In this document: positions 33,461 through 44,449 of the stretch, one piece after another
Layout of the letters: each line of letters begins with the position of its first letter
Numbering within the stretch: position 1 is the first letter of the stretch
From: Halosimplex aquaticum
GTDB lineage: Archaea > Halobacteriota > Halobacteria > Halobacteriales > Haloarculaceae
Reading direction: 5' to 3'
DNA: 64,000 bases
NCBI RefSeq assembly: GCF_028747785.1
Contig: NZ_CP118158.1
Span: 992,001-1,056,000 of the forward strand
The notes under the pieces: model-generated
Database searches by the model: none
Told to the model about the DNA's origin: nothing
The model's input: the letters and a program-made list of their open reading frames with translations, nothing else
Made by a program: the position numbers and the translations under genes

Positions 33461-34510
33461 ATGCCAGGAAAGCACAGACCACGCAAAGGCTCGCTGGGCT
33501 TCGGCCCGCGTACGCGAGCGGCGAGTGAGACCCCGCGGTTCAACAGCTGGCCCGACGACGACGGCCAGCCGGGTCTCCAGGGCTTCGCCGGTTACAAGGC
33601 CGGCATGACGCACGTCGTGCTGATCAACGACGAGCCCGACTCCCCCCGCGAGGGGATGGAGGAGACCGTCCCGGTGACGGTCGTCGAGACGCCGCCGATG
33701 CGCGCGGTCGCGCTCCGAGCCTACGAAGACACGCCGTACGGCCAGCGCCCCCTCACGGAAGTGTGGGCCGACGAGTTCCACGAGGAGCTCGACCGCGCCC
33801 TCGACGTGCCGGAGGGTCACGACGCTGACGCCGCAGAGGAACAGATCCGACAAGCACACGACGACGGCGACCTCGGGGACGTGCGCGTCATCACGCACAC
33901 CGTCCCGAGCGAGGTCCCCGGCGTCCCGCGCAAGAAGCCCGACGTCATGGAGACCCGAGTCGGCGGCGGCTCGCTCGACGAGCGCCTCGACTTCGGGCTC
34001 GACCTCGTCGCCGACGGCGGCGAGCACGCCATGAACGACGTGTTCCGCGCCGGCGAGTACGCCGACGTGGCCGCGGTCACCAAGGGCAAAGGGACGCAGG
34101 GCCCCGTCAAGCGATGGGGCGTCCAGAAGCGGAAAGGGAAACACGCCCGCCAGGGCTGGCGCCGACGCATCGGCAACCTCGGCCCGTGGAACCCCTCCCG
34201 CGTGCGCTCGACGGTCCCCCAGCAGGGGCAGACCGGCTACCACCAGCGCACGGAACTGAACAAGCGACTCATCGACATCGGCGAGGGGTCGGAGCCGACC
34301 GTCGAGGGCGGCTTCGTCAACTACGGCGAGGTCGACGGGCCGTACACGCTCGTCAAGGGCTCGGTGCCCGGTCCGGACCAGCGCGTCGTGCGCTTCCGAC
34401 CGGCCGTCCGACCCAACGACCAGCCGCGCCTCGACCCCGAGGTCCGGTACGTCTCGACCCAGTCCAACCAGGGCGGTCGCGGGCGCGCCGCGACATCACA
34501 GGAGGACTAA
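33461..34510 (+). CDS. rpl3: 50S ribosomal protein L3
   Basis: A 349-residue archaeal L3. Key features are the start MPGKHRPRKGSLGFGPRTRA and the central TKGKGTQGPVKRWGVQKRKG, whose loop reaches the peptidyl-transferase centre. It is one of the first proteins in 50S assembly. The gene follows the SPOUT methyltransferase by 5 bp and precedes rpl4 by 3 bp, so it is the start of the ribosomal cluster proper. Length is normal for the haloarchaeal family. Confidence 0.97.
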   Translation: MPGKHRPRKGSLGFGPRTRAASETPRFNSWPDDDGQPGLQGFAGYKAGMTHVVLINDEPDSPREGMEETVPVTVVETPPMRAVALRAYEDTPYGQRPLTEVWADEFHEELDRALDVPEGHDADAAEEQIRQAHDDGDLGDVRVITHTVPSEVPGVPRKKPDVMETRVGGGSLDERLDFGLDLVADGGEHAMNDVFRAGEYADVAAVTKGKGTQGPVKRWGVQKRKGKHARQGWRRRIGNLGPWNPSRVRSTVPQQGQTGYHQRTELNKRLIDIGEGSEPTVEGGFVNYGEVDGPYTLVKGSVPGPDQRVVRFRPAVRPNDQPRLDPEVRYVSTQSNQGGRGRAATSQED

Positions 34511-34513
34511 CGC

Positions 34514-35257
34514 ATGGAAACAACAGTACTCGACCTGGACGGCGACGACGACGGGAGCGTCGAGCTCCTCGACGTCTTCGAGACGGAGTTCCGCCCGGAC
34601 GTCATCCGGCGGGCCGTCTCCGCCGCGCAGGCCAACCGGAAGCAGGACTACGGCAGCGACGACTACGCCGGGATGCGCACGCCCGCCGAGTCTCAGGGCA
34701 GCGGCCGCGGCATGGCCCACGTGCCCCGGGAGAACGGGCAGGGGCGACGCGTGCCCCAGACCGTCGGCGGCCGCCGCGCGCACCCGCCGAAAGAGGAGAA
34801 GGACCGCGGCCTCGACCTCAACACGAAGGAGAAGAAACTCGCCGTCCGCTCGGCCGTCGCGGCCACGACGGACGCCGAGGTCGTCGCGGAGCGCGGCCAC
34901 GAGTTCGACGACGACGTCGACCTCCCGCTGGTCGTCTCCGACGACTTCGAGGACCTCGTGAAGACCCAGGAGGTCGTCGACGTCTTGGAAGCGCTCGGCG
35001 TCGCGGACGACATCGAGCGCGCGGACGAGGCGACCATCCGCGCCGGTCGCGGGACGACCCGCGGTCGGAAGTACAAGCGGGCCAAGTCGGTCCTGTTCGT
35101 GACGAGCGAGGAGCCCTCGAAGGCCGCTCGCAACCTCGCGGGCGCGGACGTGACGACCGCGCGCGAGGTCAACGCGGAGGACCTGGCGCCCGGCGGCGAC
35201 GCCGGTCGCCTCACCGTCTGGACCGAATCCGCCGTCTCGGAGGTGGCCGACCGATGA
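34514..35257 (+). CDS. rpl4: 50S ribosomal protein L4
   Basis: A 247-residue archaeal L4e. The extended basic loop that lines the exit tunnel is at AESQGSGRGMAHVPRENGQG, and the C-terminal RGTTRGRKYKRAKSVLFV is diagnostic. The gene overlaps rpl23 by four bases (ATGA), indicating coupling. Normal family length. Confidence 0.96.
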   Translation: METTVLDLDGDDDGSVELLDVFETEFRPDVIRRAVSAAQANRKQDYGSDDYAGMRTPAESQGSGRGMAHVPRENGQGRRVPQTVGGRRAHPPKEEKDRGLDLNTKEKKLAVRSAVAATTDAEVVAERGHEFDDDVDLPLVVSDDFEDLVKTQEVVDVLEALGVADDIERADEATIRAGRGTTRGRKYKRAKSVLFVTSEEPSKAARNLAGADVTTAREVNAEDLAPGGDAGRLTVWTESAVSEVADR

Positions 35258-35508
35258 ACTCGGTCATCAAGCACCCGACGATGACGGAGAAGGCGATGGA
35301 CGACCTGGACTTCCAGAACAAGCTCCAGTTCGTCGTCGCCAGCGACGCCAGCAAGCCGGAGATCGCCGATGCGGTCTCCGAGCAGTTCGACGTGACCGTC
35401 GTCGACGTGACGACGCAGGTCCGGCCGGACGGCGAGAAGAAGGCGTACGTGAAACTCTCCGAGGACGACGAGGCCGAGGACGTCGCCTCGCGGATCGGGG
35501 TGTTCTAA
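35254..35508 (+). CDS. rpl23: 50S ribosomal protein L23
   Basis: An 84-residue L23 located by the exit tunnel, where it contacts SRP and the Sec translocon. The start MNSVIKHPTMTEKAMDDLDF and the strand LQFVVASDASKPEIADAV are typical. The ATG overlaps the rpl4 stop; rpl2 follows after 2 bp. Confidence 0.96.
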   Translation: MNSVIKHPTMTEKAMDDLDFQNKLQFVVASDASKPEIADAVSEQFDVTVVDVTTQVRPDGEKKAYVKLSEDDEAEDVASRIGVF

Positions 35509-35510
35509 CA

Positions 35511-36233
35511 ATGGGACGACGAATCCAGGGACAACGACGCGGTCGCGGCACCTCGACGTTCCGAGCGCCGTCGCACCGCTACAAGGCAGAGCTCTCGCAC
35601 CGCACCGTCGAGGACGGCGACATGGTCGCCGGGACGGTCGTGGACATCGAGCACGACCCGGCTCGCTCGGCGCCCATCGCGGCCATCGAGTTCGAGGACG
35701 GCGACCAGCGCCTCGTCCTCGCGCCCGAGGGCGTGGGCGTCGGCGACGAGATCCAGGTCGGCGTCAGCGCCGAGATCGCGCCCGGGAACACGCTCCCGCT
35801 CGCGGAGATCCCCGAGGGGATCCCGGTGTGCAACGTCGAGGCCAACCCCGGCGACGGCGGGAAGTTCGCCCGCGCGTCGGGCGTCAACGCCCAGCTCGTC
35901 ACTCACGACCGCAACGTCGCGGCCGTGAAGCTGCCGAGCGGCGAGATGAAGCGTCTCGACCCCGAGTGCCGGGCGACGATCGGCGTGGTGGCCGGCGGTG
36001 GCCGCACGGAGAAGCCGATGGTCAAGGCCGGCAACAAGTACCACAAGATGAAAGCGCGCGGCACGAAGTGGCCCAACGTCCGCGGTGTAGCCATGAACGC
36101 GGTCGACCACCCCTTCGGTGGGGGCGGTCGCCAGCACCCCGGCAAGCCGAAGTCCGTCTCGCGGGACGCCCCGCCGGGCCGGAAGGTCGGGGACATCTCC
36201 TCGCGCCGCACCGGCCGAGGTGGTAACCAATGA
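35511..36233 (+). CDS. rpl2: 50S ribosomal protein L2
   Basis: A 240-residue L2. It contains the conserved peptidyl-transferase-proximal loop [20 protein letters not shown] with the invariant histidine, and an OB-fold N-terminal half ([20 protein letters not shown]). Required for subunit association. The stop overlaps the rps19 ATG by four bases. Confidence 0.97.
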   Translation: MGRRIQGQRRGRGTSTFRAPSHRYKAELSHRTVEDGDMVAGTVVDIEHDPARSAPIAAIEFEDGDQRLVLAPEGVGVGDEIQVGVSAEIAPGNTLPLAEIPEGIPVCNVEANPGDGGKFARASGVNAQLVTHDRNVAAVKLPSGEMKRLDPECRATIGVVAGGGRTEKPMVKAGNKYHKMKARGTKWPNVRGVAMNAVDHPFGGGGRQHPGKPKSVSRDAPPGRKVGDISSRRTGRGGNQ

Positions 36234-36652
36234 GTTCGGAATACCAGATCGGCCACGAAGGTGAGTTCACCTACCGTGGTCACACGCTCGACGAACTGCA
36301 GGACATGAGCCTGGAGGAAGTCGCGGAACTGCTCCCCGCTCGACAGCGGCGAAGTATCACGCGTGGCCTCTCGGTCGAGAAGCGGAAGCTGCTCGACGAG
36401 GCGCGCGAAGCCGGCGAAGAGGAGACGGCCAACGACCCGATCCGGACGCATCTGCGCGACATGCCGATCGTCCCGGAGATGGTCGGGCTGACCTTCGCCG
36501 TCTACACCGGTCAGAGCTTCGAGCGCGTCAAGGTCGAGCCGGAGATGCTCGGCCACTACCTGGGCGAGTTCCAGCTGACACGCACGTCCGTCGAACACGG
36601 CCAGGCCGGCATCGGGGCCACGCGCTCCTCGAAGTTCGTACCGCTCAAATAA
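36230..36652 (+). CDS. rps19: 30S ribosomal protein S19
   Basis: A 140-residue S19 in the head of the 30S subunit. Family blocks are [35 protein letters not shown] and [20 protein letters not shown], ending [14 protein letters not shown]. The N-terminal extension compared with bacterial S19 is normal for archaea. Overlaps rpl2 by 4 nt. Confidence 0.96.
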   Translation: MSSEYQIGHEGEFTYRGHTLDELQDMSLEEVAELLPARQRRSITRGLSVEKRKLLDEAREAGEEETANDPIRTHLRDMPIVPEMVGLTFAVYTGQSFERVKVEPEMLGHYLGEFQLTRTSVEHGQAGIGATRSSKFVPLK

Positions 36653-36653
36653 C

Positions 36654-37115
36654 ATGGGAATCAGCTACTCAGTCGACGCCGACCCGGAGACCACGGCGAA
36701 AGCGATGCTTCGGGAGCGTCAGATGAGCCACAAGCACAGCAAGGCCATCGCCCGCGAGATCAAGGGCAAGACGGCCGCCGACGCCGTCGAGTACCTGCAG
36801 GCGGTCATCGACGAGGAGCAGTCGGTGCCGTTCCGCCAGCACAACTCGGGCGTCGGTCATCGAAACGACATCGACGGCTGGGACGCCGGCCGCTACCCGG
36901 AGAAGGCCAGCGAGGCCTTCCTCGACCTGCTCGAGAACGCCATCGGCAACGCGGACGAGCAGGGATTCGATGGCGAGAACATGGAGATCATGCACGTCGC
37001 CGCCCACAAGGTCGGCGAACAGCAGGGTCGCAAGCCCCGCGCGATGGGTCGTGCGAGCCCCTGGAACACCATGCAGGTCGACGTCGAACTCATCCTCGAG
37101 GAGGTCGAGGAATAA
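36654..37115 (+). CDS. rpl22: 50S ribosomal protein L22
   Basis: A 153-residue L22 whose extended hairpin lines the peptide exit tunnel (here around GQQQGRKPRAMGRASPWNT region with RKPRAMGRASPWNT). The start MGISYSVDADPETTAKAMLR and KHSKAIAREIKGKTAADAVE match archaeal L22. TAATG overlap couples it to rps3. Confidence 0.95.
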   Translation: MGISYSVDADPETTAKAMLRERQMSHKHSKAIAREIKGKTAADAVEYLQAVIDEEQSVPFRQHNSGVGHRNDIDGWDAGRYPEKASEAFLDLLENAIGNADEQGFDGENMEIMHVAAHKVGEQQGRKPRAMGRASPWNTMQVDVELILEEVEE

Positions 37116-38089
37116 TGGCCGACGAACAGCAGTTCATCGAGGACGGGCTCCAGCGGACCCAGATCGACGAGTTCTTCGGCGACGAACTGGGCCGCGCGGG
37201 TTACGGCGGCATGGAAGTCGCCAAGACCCCGATGGGCACCCAGATCGTCCTGAAGGCCGAGAAGCCCGGCATGGTCATCGGCAAGGGCGGGAAGAACATC
37301 CGCAAGATCACGACGGAACTCGAGGAGCGGTTCGACCTCGAGGACCCGCAGGTCGACGTCCAGGAAGTCGACGAACCGGACCTCAACGCCCGGATCGTCG
37401 CCGACCGCCTGGCCAACGCCCTCGAGCGCGGCTGGTACTTCCGCAAGGCCGGTCACACCACGATCGACCGGATCATGGAGGCCGGCGCGAAGGGCGCCGA
37501 GATCGTCCTCTCCGGGAAGGTCACCGGCGCGCGCTCGCGCGTGGAGAAGTTCAACCGCGGGTACATCAAGCACAACGGCGAGCCCGCCGAGGACATCGTC
37601 GACCACGGTATCGGTACCGCGGTCATGAAGCTCGGCACCATCGGCGTGCAGGTGAAGATCATCCCGCCGGACGCGGAACTCCCCGACGACTTCGAGGTCT
37701 ACGAGGACATGGAAGTCGAGGACTACGTCGCGGACGTCTCCGACGAGAGCGTCGAAGAGCTCCTCGAAGGCGAGCCCGACGAGGCGGAGGCCGAGCCGGT
37801 CACCGAGCCCGACGTCGACGACGAGGTCGACGAGGAAGTCGTCGAAGCCGTCGACGAGGCTCACGAAGAGGTCGAGCCCTCGGGCGACGACGCCCAGATG
37901 GTCGAAGAGGACGTCGAGGAAGAGCTCGACGACCTCGAAGAGGCCGTCGACGAGGAACTCGACGAGGACACCGAGGCGGAAGCCGAGGAACTGATGGACG
38001 AGATGGAAGACGCCGACGAGGAACGCGACGAGCCGTCGGCCGAGGCCCACGACCCCGACGCCGACACCGAGGAGGGTGACGACGAATGA
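37115..38089 (+). CDS. rps3: 30S ribosomal protein S3 with long acidic tail
   Basis: A 324-residue S3. The type-II KH domain is at [20 protein letters not shown], and the C-terminal S3 domain includes [19 protein letters not shown]. From about residue 205 the chain is an almost pure Asp/Glu/Val/Ala tail of some 115 residues, which is a haloarchaeal feature. S3 sits at the mRNA entry channel. The stop overlaps the rpl29 start by four bases. Confidence 0.95.
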   Translation: MADEQQFIEDGLQRTQIDEFFGDELGRAGYGGMEVAKTPMGTQIVLKAEKPGMVIGKGGKNIRKITTELEERFDLEDPQVDVQEVDEPDLNARIVADRLANALERGWYFRKAGHTTIDRIMEAGAKGAEIVLSGKVTGARSRVEKFNRGYIKHNGEPAEDIVDHGIGTAVMKLGTIGVQVKIIPPDAELPDDFEVYEDMEVEDYVADVSDESVEELLEGEPDEAEAEPVTEPDVDDEVDEEVVEAVDEAHEEVEPSGDDAQMVEEDVEEELDDLEEAVDEELDEDTEAEAEELMDEMEDADEERDEPSAEAHDPDADTEEGDDE

Positions 38090-38301
38090 CCGTCCTCTAC
38101 ACCGAGGAGATCCGCGACATGACGCCCGCAGAGCGCGAGGCCGAGCTCGAAGAGCTCGAGACCGAGCTCCTGAACGACCGCGCCGTCAAGGCCGCGGGTG
38201 GCGCCCCGGAGAACCCGGGTCGCATCAAGGAGCTCCGGAAAGCGATCGCGCGGATCAAGACGGTCCAGCGGGAAGAAGGCGACCTCGAGGAGTCCGAATA
38301 A
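38086..38301 (+). CDS. rpl29: 50S ribosomal protein L29
   Basis: A 71-residue two-helix L29 near the exit tunnel. Blocks are [20 protein letters not shown] and [20 protein letters not shown] overlap with rps3 and TAATG overlap with rnp1 show tight coupling. Normal length. Confidence 0.94.
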   Translation: MTVLYTEEIRDMTPAEREAELEELETELLNDRAVKAAGGAPENPGRIKELRKAIARIKTVQREEGDLEESE

Positions 38302-38612
38302 TGCCGCTGACACCCGAGACGCTGCCGCGACACGAACTCGTCGGGCTGGAGGTCCGCGTCCGCGCGGGCGCCAACCCCGACCTGCTCGGCATCGCGGGGA
38401 CCGTCGTCGCGGAGACGACGGAGACCCTCGGTATCGAGCGCGGGGGCGAGGTGCCCTCGGAGGCGGCGAATCGGGTGGCGACGGTCCCCAAGGAGGGGAC
38501 GACCTTCGAGTTCGCGCTTCCCAGCGGGGAAGTCGTGACCGTCGAAGGACGCAGGCTGGTCGCACGGCCTGCACGCAGAACGGAGAAATCTGGTGATAGC
38601 AAATGGCGCTAG
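38301..38612 (+). CDS. rnp1: Ribonuclease P protein component 1 (Rpp29/Pop4)
   Basis: A 103-residue Sm-like barrel protein of archaeal RNase P, which removes 5' leaders from pre-tRNA. Characteristic blocks are [38 protein letters not shown] and [20 protein letters not shown]. Archaea commonly encode it between L29 and S17, exactly its position here. It overlaps rps17 by 10 bp. Confidence 0.92.
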   Translation: MPLTPETLPRHELVGLEVRVRAGANPDLLGIAGTVVAETTETLGIERGGEVPSEAANRVATVPKEGTTFEFALPSGEVVTVEGRRLVARPARRTEKSGDSKWR

Positions 38613-38929
38613 GATTGAACGTACAAGAACCCGACGCGGCCTGTGACGACGACAACTGCCCGTTCCACGGCACGCTGAGTGTCCGCGGGCAGACGATCGA
38701 AGGCACAGTCGCGTCGACCGACATGGACAAGACCGTCGTCGTCGAGCGAGAGTACGACGTGCCGGTGCCGAAATACGACCGCCTGATGAAACGGCGGAGC
38801 CGTGTTCCGGCCCACGCACCCGAGTGTCTCGGTCTCGCCGAAGGCGATACGGTCACGATAGCAGAGTGTCGACCGCTCTCGAAGACGAAAAGCCACGTCG
38901 TGGTCTCCCGCGAAGGAGGTGACGACTGA
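38603..38929 (+). CDS. rps17: 30S ribosomal protein S17
   Basis: A 108-residue S17. The archaeal start [20 protein letters not shown] carries two cysteines, and the OB-fold signature is [20 protein letters not shown]. Binds 16S rRNA helix 11. It overlaps rnp1 and shares one base with the rpl14 start. Confidence 0.95.
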   Translation: MALGLNVQEPDAACDDDNCPFHGTLSVRGQTIEGTVASTDMDKTVVVEREYDVPVPKYDRLMKRRSRVPAHAPECLGLAEGDTVTIAECRPLSKTKSHVVVSREGGDD

Positions 38930-39327
38930 TGGAGGCGATGAAAGCAGACGTCACGCAGGGTCTGGAGAAGGGCTCGCTGATCACGTGCGCCGACAACACG
39001 GGCGCACGCGAGCTCAAAGTCATCTCCATCGCCGGCTACTCGGGAACGAAGAACCGCCACCCGAAGGCGGGTATCGGTGACAAGATCACCGTCTCGGTCA
39101 CGAAAGGGACCCCGGAGATGCGGCGGCAGGTGCTGGAGGCGGTCGTCGTCCGCCAGCGCAAGCCGATCCGCCGCCCGGACGGCACCCGCGTGAAGTTCGA
39201 GGACAACGCGGCGGTCGTCGTCGACGACAACGAGGACCCCCGCGGGACCGAACTGAAAGGACCCATCGCCCGCGAAGTCGCGGAGCGATTCGGATCTGTC
39301 GCGTCCACAGCGACGATGATAGTATGA
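38929..39327 (+). CDS. rpl14: 50S ribosomal protein L14
   Basis: A 132-residue L14 on the subunit interface. Blocks: [20 protein letters not shown] and [20 protein letters not shown], ending [20 protein letters not shown]. Overlaps rpl24 by four bases. Confidence 0.97.
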   Translation: MEAMKADVTQGLEKGSLITCADNTGARELKVISIAGYSGTKNRHPKAGIGDKITVSVTKGTPEMRRQVLEAVVVRQRKPIRRPDGTRVKFEDNAAVVVDDNEDPRGTELKGPIAREVAERFGSVASTATMIV

Positions 39328-39686
39328 GCAAGCAACCACGCAAACAGCGAAACGACGACGCTTCCGCGGCGCTCCACGAGCGCCACGCGAAGGTCCGTGC
39401 CACGCTCGCGCCCGACCTGCGCGACGAGTACGGACAGCGCAACGTGCGCGTCAACGAGGGCGACACCGTCGAGGTGCTGCGCGGTGACTTCGCCGGCGAG
39501 ACCGGCGAGGTCGTCGACGTCGACCTGTCGGAGACGACGGTCCGCGTCGAGGACGTGACGGTCGAGGCGGCCGACGGCGAGGAAGTCCCCCGCCCGATCG
39601 ACGCCTCGAACCTGCGCGTCACCGACCTGACCCTCGAGGACGACCTCCGCGAGGAGCGTCTCGAATCCGAGGAGGACAGCGCATGA
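39324..39686 (+). CDS. rpl24: 50S ribosomal protein L24
   Basis: A 120-residue L24 with the KOW motif [20 protein letters not shown]. The N-terminal basic part [20 protein letters not shown] is archaeal. It helps initiate 50S assembly near the exit tunnel. Overlaps rps4e by four bases. Confidence 0.95.
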   Translation: MSKQPRKQRNDDASAALHERHAKVRATLAPDLRDEYGQRNVRVNEGDTVEVLRGDFAGETGEVVDVDLSETTVRVEDVTVEAADGEEVPRPIDASNLRVTDLTLEDDLREERLESEEDSA

Positions 39687-40450
39687 CGAAGCATCAGAAA
39701 CGACTCTCGGTGCCGAACAGCTGGCCGATCGAACGCAAGACCGAGACGTTCACCGTCAAGGCCGACGCTGGCCCGCACGGCGAGGCGGGGGTTCCCCTGC
39801 TCATCGTCCTGCGCGACGTGCTCGGCTACGCGGACAGCCGCAAGGAGGCCCGCTACGCCCTCAACCAGGACAGCGTCCTGATCAACGGCAAGGCGGTCTC
39901 CGACGAGGAGCGTCCGGTCGGGATGTTCGACATCCTGGCGTTCGTCGAGCGAGACGAGTACTACCGCGTGTTCCCCGGCCAGGGCGGTCGGCTGGCGCTG
40001 ACGCCCATCGACGCCGACGCCGCGGACTCGACGCTCGGCAAGATCGAGAACAAGAAGCACGTCCCCGGCGGCGACGTCCAGCTCACGCTCCACGACGGGC
40101 AGACGCTGGTCGTCGACGAGGGCGCCCCCTACGACGGCGGCGACTCCGTGGTCGTCTCGAACGACGACGGCGAGATCGTCGCCCACTTCGAGTACGAAGA
40201 GGGCGCGCTGGTCACCGCCGTCGACGGCGCCCACGCCGGCGAGATCGGAACGATCGAGACCATCCAGGTCACGCCCGGCAGCGCCGAGAACAACGTGATC
40301 GTCTCCCAGGACGACGGCGAGGGCTTCGAGACCATCGAGAGCTACGTCGTCGTCATCGACGAGAACTTCACGAGCGACGACGACGAGGCCCCCGAGGACG
40401 TGACCGAGGAGGCCTCGGCCGACGTCGAAGAGGGAGGTGACGGCGAATGA
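39683..40450 (+). CDS. rps4e: 30S ribosomal protein S4e
   Basis: A 255-residue archaeal/eukaryotic S4e. It contains an S4 RNA-binding domain ([20 protein letters not shown]), a central DUF-type beta domain and a KOW domain near [20 protein letters not shown], then an acidic tail. Located in the 30S body. Overlaps rpl5 by four bases. Confidence 0.96.
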   Translation: MTKHQKRLSVPNSWPIERKTETFTVKADAGPHGEAGVPLLIVLRDVLGYADSRKEARYALNQDSVLINGKAVSDEERPVGMFDILAFVERDEYYRVFPGQGGRLALTPIDADAADSTLGKIENKKHVPGGDVQLTLHDGQTLVVDEGAPYDGGDSVVVSNDDGEIVAHFEYEEGALVTAVDGAHAGEIGTIETIQVTPGSAENNVIVSQDDGEGFETIESYVVVIDENFTSDDDEAPEDVTEEASADVEEGGDGE

Positions 40451-40980
40451 GCTCCGAGAGCGAGTCCGGCGGTGACTTCCACGAGATGCGCGAACCGCGC
40501 GTCGAGAAGGTCGTCGTCCACATGGGCGTCGGCGAGGGCGGCCGCGAACTCGCGGACGCCGAGGAGATCCTCGAAGACGTGGCGGGCCAGCAGCCGGTCC
40601 GCACGCAGGCGAAGGCGACGGTCGGCGAGTTCGGGCTCCGGCAGGGCGACCCGATCGGCGCGAAGGTCACCCTTCGCGACGACGACGCCCACGCGTTCCT
40701 GGAGACGGCGCTCGACCTGGCTGACCTGCGTCGGTCGCAGTTCGACGACACCGGCAACTTCAGCTTCGGCGTCGAGGAACACACCGACTTCCCGAGCCAG
40801 GAGTACGACCCGAACACCGGTATCTACGGCCTGGACGTGACGGTCAACCTGGTCCGGCCGGGCTACCGCGTGTCCAAGCGAGACAAGGCGTCCCGACAGA
40901 TCCCGTCGAGTCACCGGCTCGACGTCGACGACGCGGTCGCGTTCGTCGAGGGGGCGTTCGACGTGGAGGTCAGCGAATGA
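40447..40980 (+). CDS. rpl5: 50S ribosomal protein L5
   Basis: A 177-residue L5, the 5S rRNA-binding protein that contacts P-site tRNA. Blocks: [40 protein letters not shown] and [20 protein letters not shown]. It overlaps rps14 by four bases. Confidence 0.96.
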   Translation: MSSESESGGDFHEMREPRVEKVVVHMGVGEGGRELADAEEILEDVAGQQPVRTQAKATVGEFGLRQGDPIGAKVTLRDDDAHAFLETALDLADLRRSQFDDTGNFSFGVEEHTDFPSQEYDPNTGIYGLDVTVNLVRPGYRVSKRDKASRQIPSSHRLDVDDAVAFVEGAFDVEVSE

Positions 40981-41165
40981 GCGAAAGCGAATCAGAGCCC
41001 GACGAGGCAAACACAGGCGAGCAGGTTGCAAAGCGGACCGGCCAGCTCGAGTCCTGCCGGCGGTGCGGCCGCGAGCAGGGACTGGTCGGCAAGTACGACA
41101 TCTGGCTGTGTCGCCAGTGCTTCCGGGAGGTCTCCCGAAGCATGGGCTTCAGGAAGTATTCATGA
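40977..41165 (+). CDS. rps14: 30S ribosomal protein S14 (zinc-binding)
   Basis: A 62-residue type Z S14 with zinc ligands in CRRCGREQG and LCRQCFREV. The N-terminal 20 residues are an acidic haloarchaeal extension before the conserved core. Sits in the 30S head. Overlaps rps8 by four bases. Confidence 0.95.
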   Translation: MSESESEPDEANTGEQVAKRTGQLESCRRCGREQGLVGKYDIWLCRQCFREVSRSMGFRKYS

Positions 41166-41554
41166 CAGGAAACGACCCACTCGCCAACGCGCTCTCGGGG
41201 ATCGACAACGCCGAGAGCGTCGGGCATCTCGACCACGAGGTATCACCCGCCTCGAACGAGATCGGCAGCGTGCTCGAGGTCTTCTACGACCGCGGGTACA
41301 TCGACGGGTTCACCTTCGTCGACGACGGCAAAGCCGGTCAGTTCGAGGTCGAACTGAAAGGAGCGATCAACGAATGTGGCCCGGTCCTGCCCCGCTACTC
41401 CGCGGGCGCCGACGAGTTCGAGAAGTGGGAGAAGCGGTTCCTCCCCGCCCGTGACTACGGGACGCTCGTCGTCACGACCAGCCACGGGATCATGAGCCAC
41501 TACGAGGCCCGCGAGGAGGGCATCGGTGGCCAGGTCATCGCGTACGTCTACTAA
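41162..41554 (+). CDS. rps8: 30S ribosomal protein S8
   Basis: A 130-residue S8. Start [20 protein letters not shown], closing block [20 protein letters not shown] with the conserved Thr-Ser-x-Gly-(I/V)-Met. Binds the central domain of 16S rRNA. The ATG overlapping the rps14 stop is chosen; the upstream in-frame extension lies within rps14. Confidence 0.95.
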   Translation: MTGNDPLANALSGIDNAESVGHLDHEVSPASNEIGSVLEVFYDRGYIDGFTFVDDGKAGQFEVELKGAINECGPVLPRYSAGADEFEKWEKRFLPARDYGTLVVTTSHGIMSHYEAREEGIGGQVIAYVY

Positions 41555-41556
41555 CA

Positions 41557-42093
41557 ATGCCACGCACAGAACTCGAAATTCCAGACGAGGTAAGCGCCGA
41601 GATGGACCACCTCGAACTCACAGTCGAGGGGCCCAACGGTAGCGTGACCCGGCGGCTCTGGTACCCCGACGTCTCGGTGTCGGCCGAGGACGGCTCGGTC
41701 GTCATCGAGAGCGACGCCGACGACGCGAAGACGATGTCGACGCTGGGTACCTTCGAGAGTCACGTCCGGAACATGTTCCACGGCGTGACCGACGGCTGGG
41801 AGTACGAGATGGAAGTCTTCTACTCCCACTTCCCGATGCAGGTCGACGTCGAGGGCGACGAGGTCGTCATCGAGAACTTCCTCGGCGAGCGCGCACCGCG
41901 CCGCACCGAGATCCACGGGGACACCGACGTGTCCGTCTCCGAGGAGACGATCACGCTGTCCGGCCCCGACGTCGAAGCAGTCGGCCAGACCGCCGCGGAC
42001 ATCGAACAGCTGACCCGCGTCCCGGACAAGGACGTTCGCGTCTTCCAGGACGGGGTCTACATCACACAGAAGCCGACTCGAGGTGACGCCTGA
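41557..42093 (+). CDS. rpl6: 50S ribosomal protein L6
   Basis: A 178-residue L6 with two L6 folds: first [20 protein letters not shown], second [20 protein letters not shown]. Contacts the sarcin-ricin region. Shares one base with the next start (TGATG). Confidence 0.95.
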   Translation: MPRTELEIPDEVSAEMDHLELTVEGPNGSVTRRLWYPDVSVSAEDGSVVIESDADDAKTMSTLGTFESHVRNMFHGVTDGWEYEMEVFYSHFPMQVDVEGDEVVIENFLGERAPRRTEIHGDTDVSVSEETITLSGPDVEAVGQTAADIEQLTRVPDKDVRVFQDGVYITQKPTRGDA

Positions 42094-42830
42094 TGGCAGA
42101 CGACAACGAAGACACCGAGGCCGAGACCGAGGAGTTCGAGACGCTCGAAGACATCAGCGGCGTCGGACCCTCGCGCGCCGAGGACCTCGAAGAAGCCGGC
42201 TACGACACGGTCGACGACGTCCGCGGCGCCAGCCAGGAGGAGCTCGCCGACGTGGTGGGCAACGCCCTGGCGGCCCGCATCAAGGCGGACGTCGGTGGTC
42301 TCGAAGTCGCCGAGGAGACCGAGGCCGAGGTCGAAGAGGACGAGCCGGAAGCGGTCGAAGAAGACGAGGAGCCGGCCGAGGACGTCGAGACCGAGATGCG
42401 TCCGCGCATCGAGGTCGACTTCGAGCCGGACCTGGACGAGAACACCGAGCGGCTGCTCAACAAGCGAGCGAAGACGAGCACGCCGCAGTTCAACCGCCAG
42501 GACCACCACAAGAAAAAGCGCGTCTCCACGTCGTGGCGCAAGCCCCGCGGGACGCTCTCGAAACAGCGGATCGGTATCAAGGGCAAGGGCGACACCGTCC
42601 AGGCGGGCTTCCGCTCGCCGACGGAGGTCCGCGGCCTGCACCCCTCGGGCTTCGAGGAAGTGCGCGTGCACAACCTCGACGACCTCGAAGACGTGGACGG
42701 CGACACGCAGGCCGTCCGCATCGCCTCGAAGGTCGGCGGTCGCAAGCGCGAGCGCATTGAGGACGAGGCCGAGCAGCGAGAGATCCGCGTACTCAACCCC
42801 ACCTACGAGGAGGTCGAAGTCGATGACTGA
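42093..42830 (+). CDS. rpl32e: 50S ribosomal protein L32e with HhH extension
   Basis: A 245-residue protein. The N-terminal 65 residues form a helix-hairpin-helix module ([20 protein letters not shown]), then an acidic linker, then the L32e core ([20 protein letters not shown]). The extension is normal in haloarchaea and may bind nucleic acid. It overlaps rpl19e by 8 bases. Confidence 0.94.
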   Translation: MADDNEDTEAETEEFETLEDISGVGPSRAEDLEEAGYDTVDDVRGASQEELADVVGNALAARIKADVGGLEVAEETEAEVEEDEPEAVEEDEEPAEDVETEMRPRIEVDFEPDLDENTERLLNKRAKTSTPQFNRQDHHKKKRVSTSWRKPRGTLSKQRIGIKGKGDTVQAGFRSPTEVRGLHPSGFEEVRVHNLDDLEDVDGDTQAVRIASKVGGRKRERIEDEAEQREIRVLNPTYEEVEVDD

Positions 42831-43260
42831 TCTGAGCGCACAGAAACGCATGGCATCCGACATCCTCGACGTCGGGGAGAACAAGATCTGGCTCGACCCG
42901 GAGCGCCAGGGCGAACTCGCGGACGCGATCACCCGCGAGGACATCCGCCAGCTCGTCGACGAAGGCGCCATCCGCGCCGAAGCGCCGAAGGGTAACTCGC
43001 GCGGTCGCGCGCGGGAGCGCCAGGAGAAGCGCGCCTACGGCCACCAGAAGGGACAGGGGTCCCGGAAGGGGACCGCGGGCGGTCGCGAGAACGAGAAGGA
43101 GCAGTGGCAGTCGAAGATCCGCGCACAGCGGAACAAGCTCCGCGAGCTGCGCGACTCGGGCGAGATCTCGAAGTCGCGTTACCGCGAACTCTACGACCGC
43201 GCGAGCGGTGGGGAGTTCGACAGCGTCGCGGACATCGAACGAACATTGGAGGACAACTAA
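42823..43260 (+). CDS. rpl19e: 50S ribosomal protein L19e
   Basis: A 145-residue L19e, mostly extended basic helices: [40 protein letters not shown] and [20 protein letters not shown]. Forms an intersubunit bridge. Start chosen at the ATG inside the 3' end of rpl32e. Confidence 0.95.
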   Translation: MTDLSAQKRMASDILDVGENKIWLDPERQGELADAITREDIRQLVDEGAIRAEAPKGNSRGRARERQEKRAYGHQKGQGSRKGTAGGRENEKEQWQSKIRAQRNKLRELRDSGEISKSRYRELYDRASGGEFDSVADIERTLEDN

Positions 43261-43820
43261 TGGCGACAGGACCACGCTACACGGTGCCGATGCGGCGTCG
43301 CCGCGAGGCCCGGACCGATTACCATCAGAGGTTGCGCCTGCTGAAATCCGGCAAACCGCGCTTGGTCGCTCGCAAGAGCAACAAGCACGTCACGGCGCAG
43401 CTGATCACCACCGGACCGAACGGCGACGAGACGGTCGCGAGCGCACACTCCAGCGACCTCGCGGACTACGGCTGGGAAGGCCCGACGGGCAACATGCCCG
43501 CGGCCTACCTGACCGGCGTCCTCGCTGGACTGCGCGCGGTCGAAGCCGGCCTCGACGAGGCCGTCCTCGACATCGGCCTCAACACGCCGACGCCGGGTAG
43601 CAAAGTATTCGCAGTACAGGAAGGCGCAATCGACGCCGGACTCGAGATTCCCCACAACGACAGCGTCCTCGCGGACTGGTCGCGCACGCGCGGCGAGCAC
43701 ATCGCCGAGTACGCCGAGCAGCTCGACGAGGCGCTGTACAGCGGGGAGTTCGACGCAACAGACCTACCGGAACACTTCGACGACATGCGAGAACAACTGC
43801 TGGAGGCGGATGAACTATGA
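43260..43820 (+). CDS. rpl18: 50S ribosomal protein L18
   Basis: A 186-residue L18, which binds 5S rRNA with L5. Blocks: [40 protein letters not shown] and [25 protein letters not shown] overlap with rpl19e; four-base overlap with rps5. Confidence 0.95.
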   Translation: MATGPRYTVPMRRRREARTDYHQRLRLLKSGKPRLVARKSNKHVTAQLITTGPNGDETVASAHSSDLADYGWEGPTGNMPAAYLTGVLAGLRAVEAGLDEAVLDIGLNTPTPGSKVFAVQEGAIDAGLEIPHNDSVLADWSRTRGEHIAEYAEQLDEALYSGEFDATDLPEHFDDMREQLLEADEL

Positions 43821-44449
43821 GTAGCGGCTGGGAGCCGCGTACACGCCTGGGCAAGGCCGTGGCCGAGGGCGAGATCGACTCGATGGAGGACGCCCTCAAC
43901 TCCGGTCTGCCCCTGAAAGAGCCCGAGATCATCGACCAGCTCGTCCCCGGGCTGGAAGACGAGGTGCTGGACATCAACATGGTCCAGCGGATGACCGACT
44001 CCGGGCGCCGCGTCAAGTTCCGCTGCGTGGTCGTCGTGGGCAACCGCGACGGTCTCGTCGGCTACGCGGAAGGGCGCGACGACCAGGTCGGCGGCGCCAT
44101 CCAGAAGGCCATCGAGGTGGCGAAGCTGAACCTCATCGACGTCTCGCGGGGCTGCGGGTCCTGGGAGTGCGGCTGTGGGCGTCCCCACACCGTCGCGCTC
44201 CGGACGACCGGCAAGGCCGGCAGCGTCGAGGTCGAACTGCAGCCCGCGCCGCGCGGGCTCGGGCTGGCCGGCGGAGAGACCGTCCGCCACGTGCTCGAAC
44301 TCGCGGGCATCGAGGACATCTGGACGCGCTCGTCGGGGAACACCCGGACGACGGTGAACTTCGCGAAGGCGACGTTCAACGCGCTCCAGAACACCGCCGA
44401 GGCCCGCGTCCCCCAGGAGACCTGGGAGAAGCGAGAGGTGATCGAGTGA
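43817..44449 (+). CDS. rps5: 30S ribosomal protein S5
   Basis: A 210-residue S5 with the double-stranded-RNA-binding-like N-domain ([20 protein letters not shown]) and the C-terminal [16 protein letters not shown] block. Important for decoding fidelity. [10 protein letters not shown] motif adds three cysteines seen in archaeal S5. TGATG overlap with rpl30. Confidence 0.96.
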   Translation: MSSGWEPRTRLGKAVAEGEIDSMEDALNSGLPLKEPEIIDQLVPGLEDEVLDINMVQRMTDSGRRVKFRCVVVVGNRDGLVGYAEGRDDQVGGAIQKAIEVAKLNLIDVSRGCGSWECGCGRPHTVALRTTGKAGSVEVELQPAPRGLGLAGGETVRHVLELAGIEDIWTRSSGNTRTTVNFAKATFNALQNTAEARVPQETWEKREVIE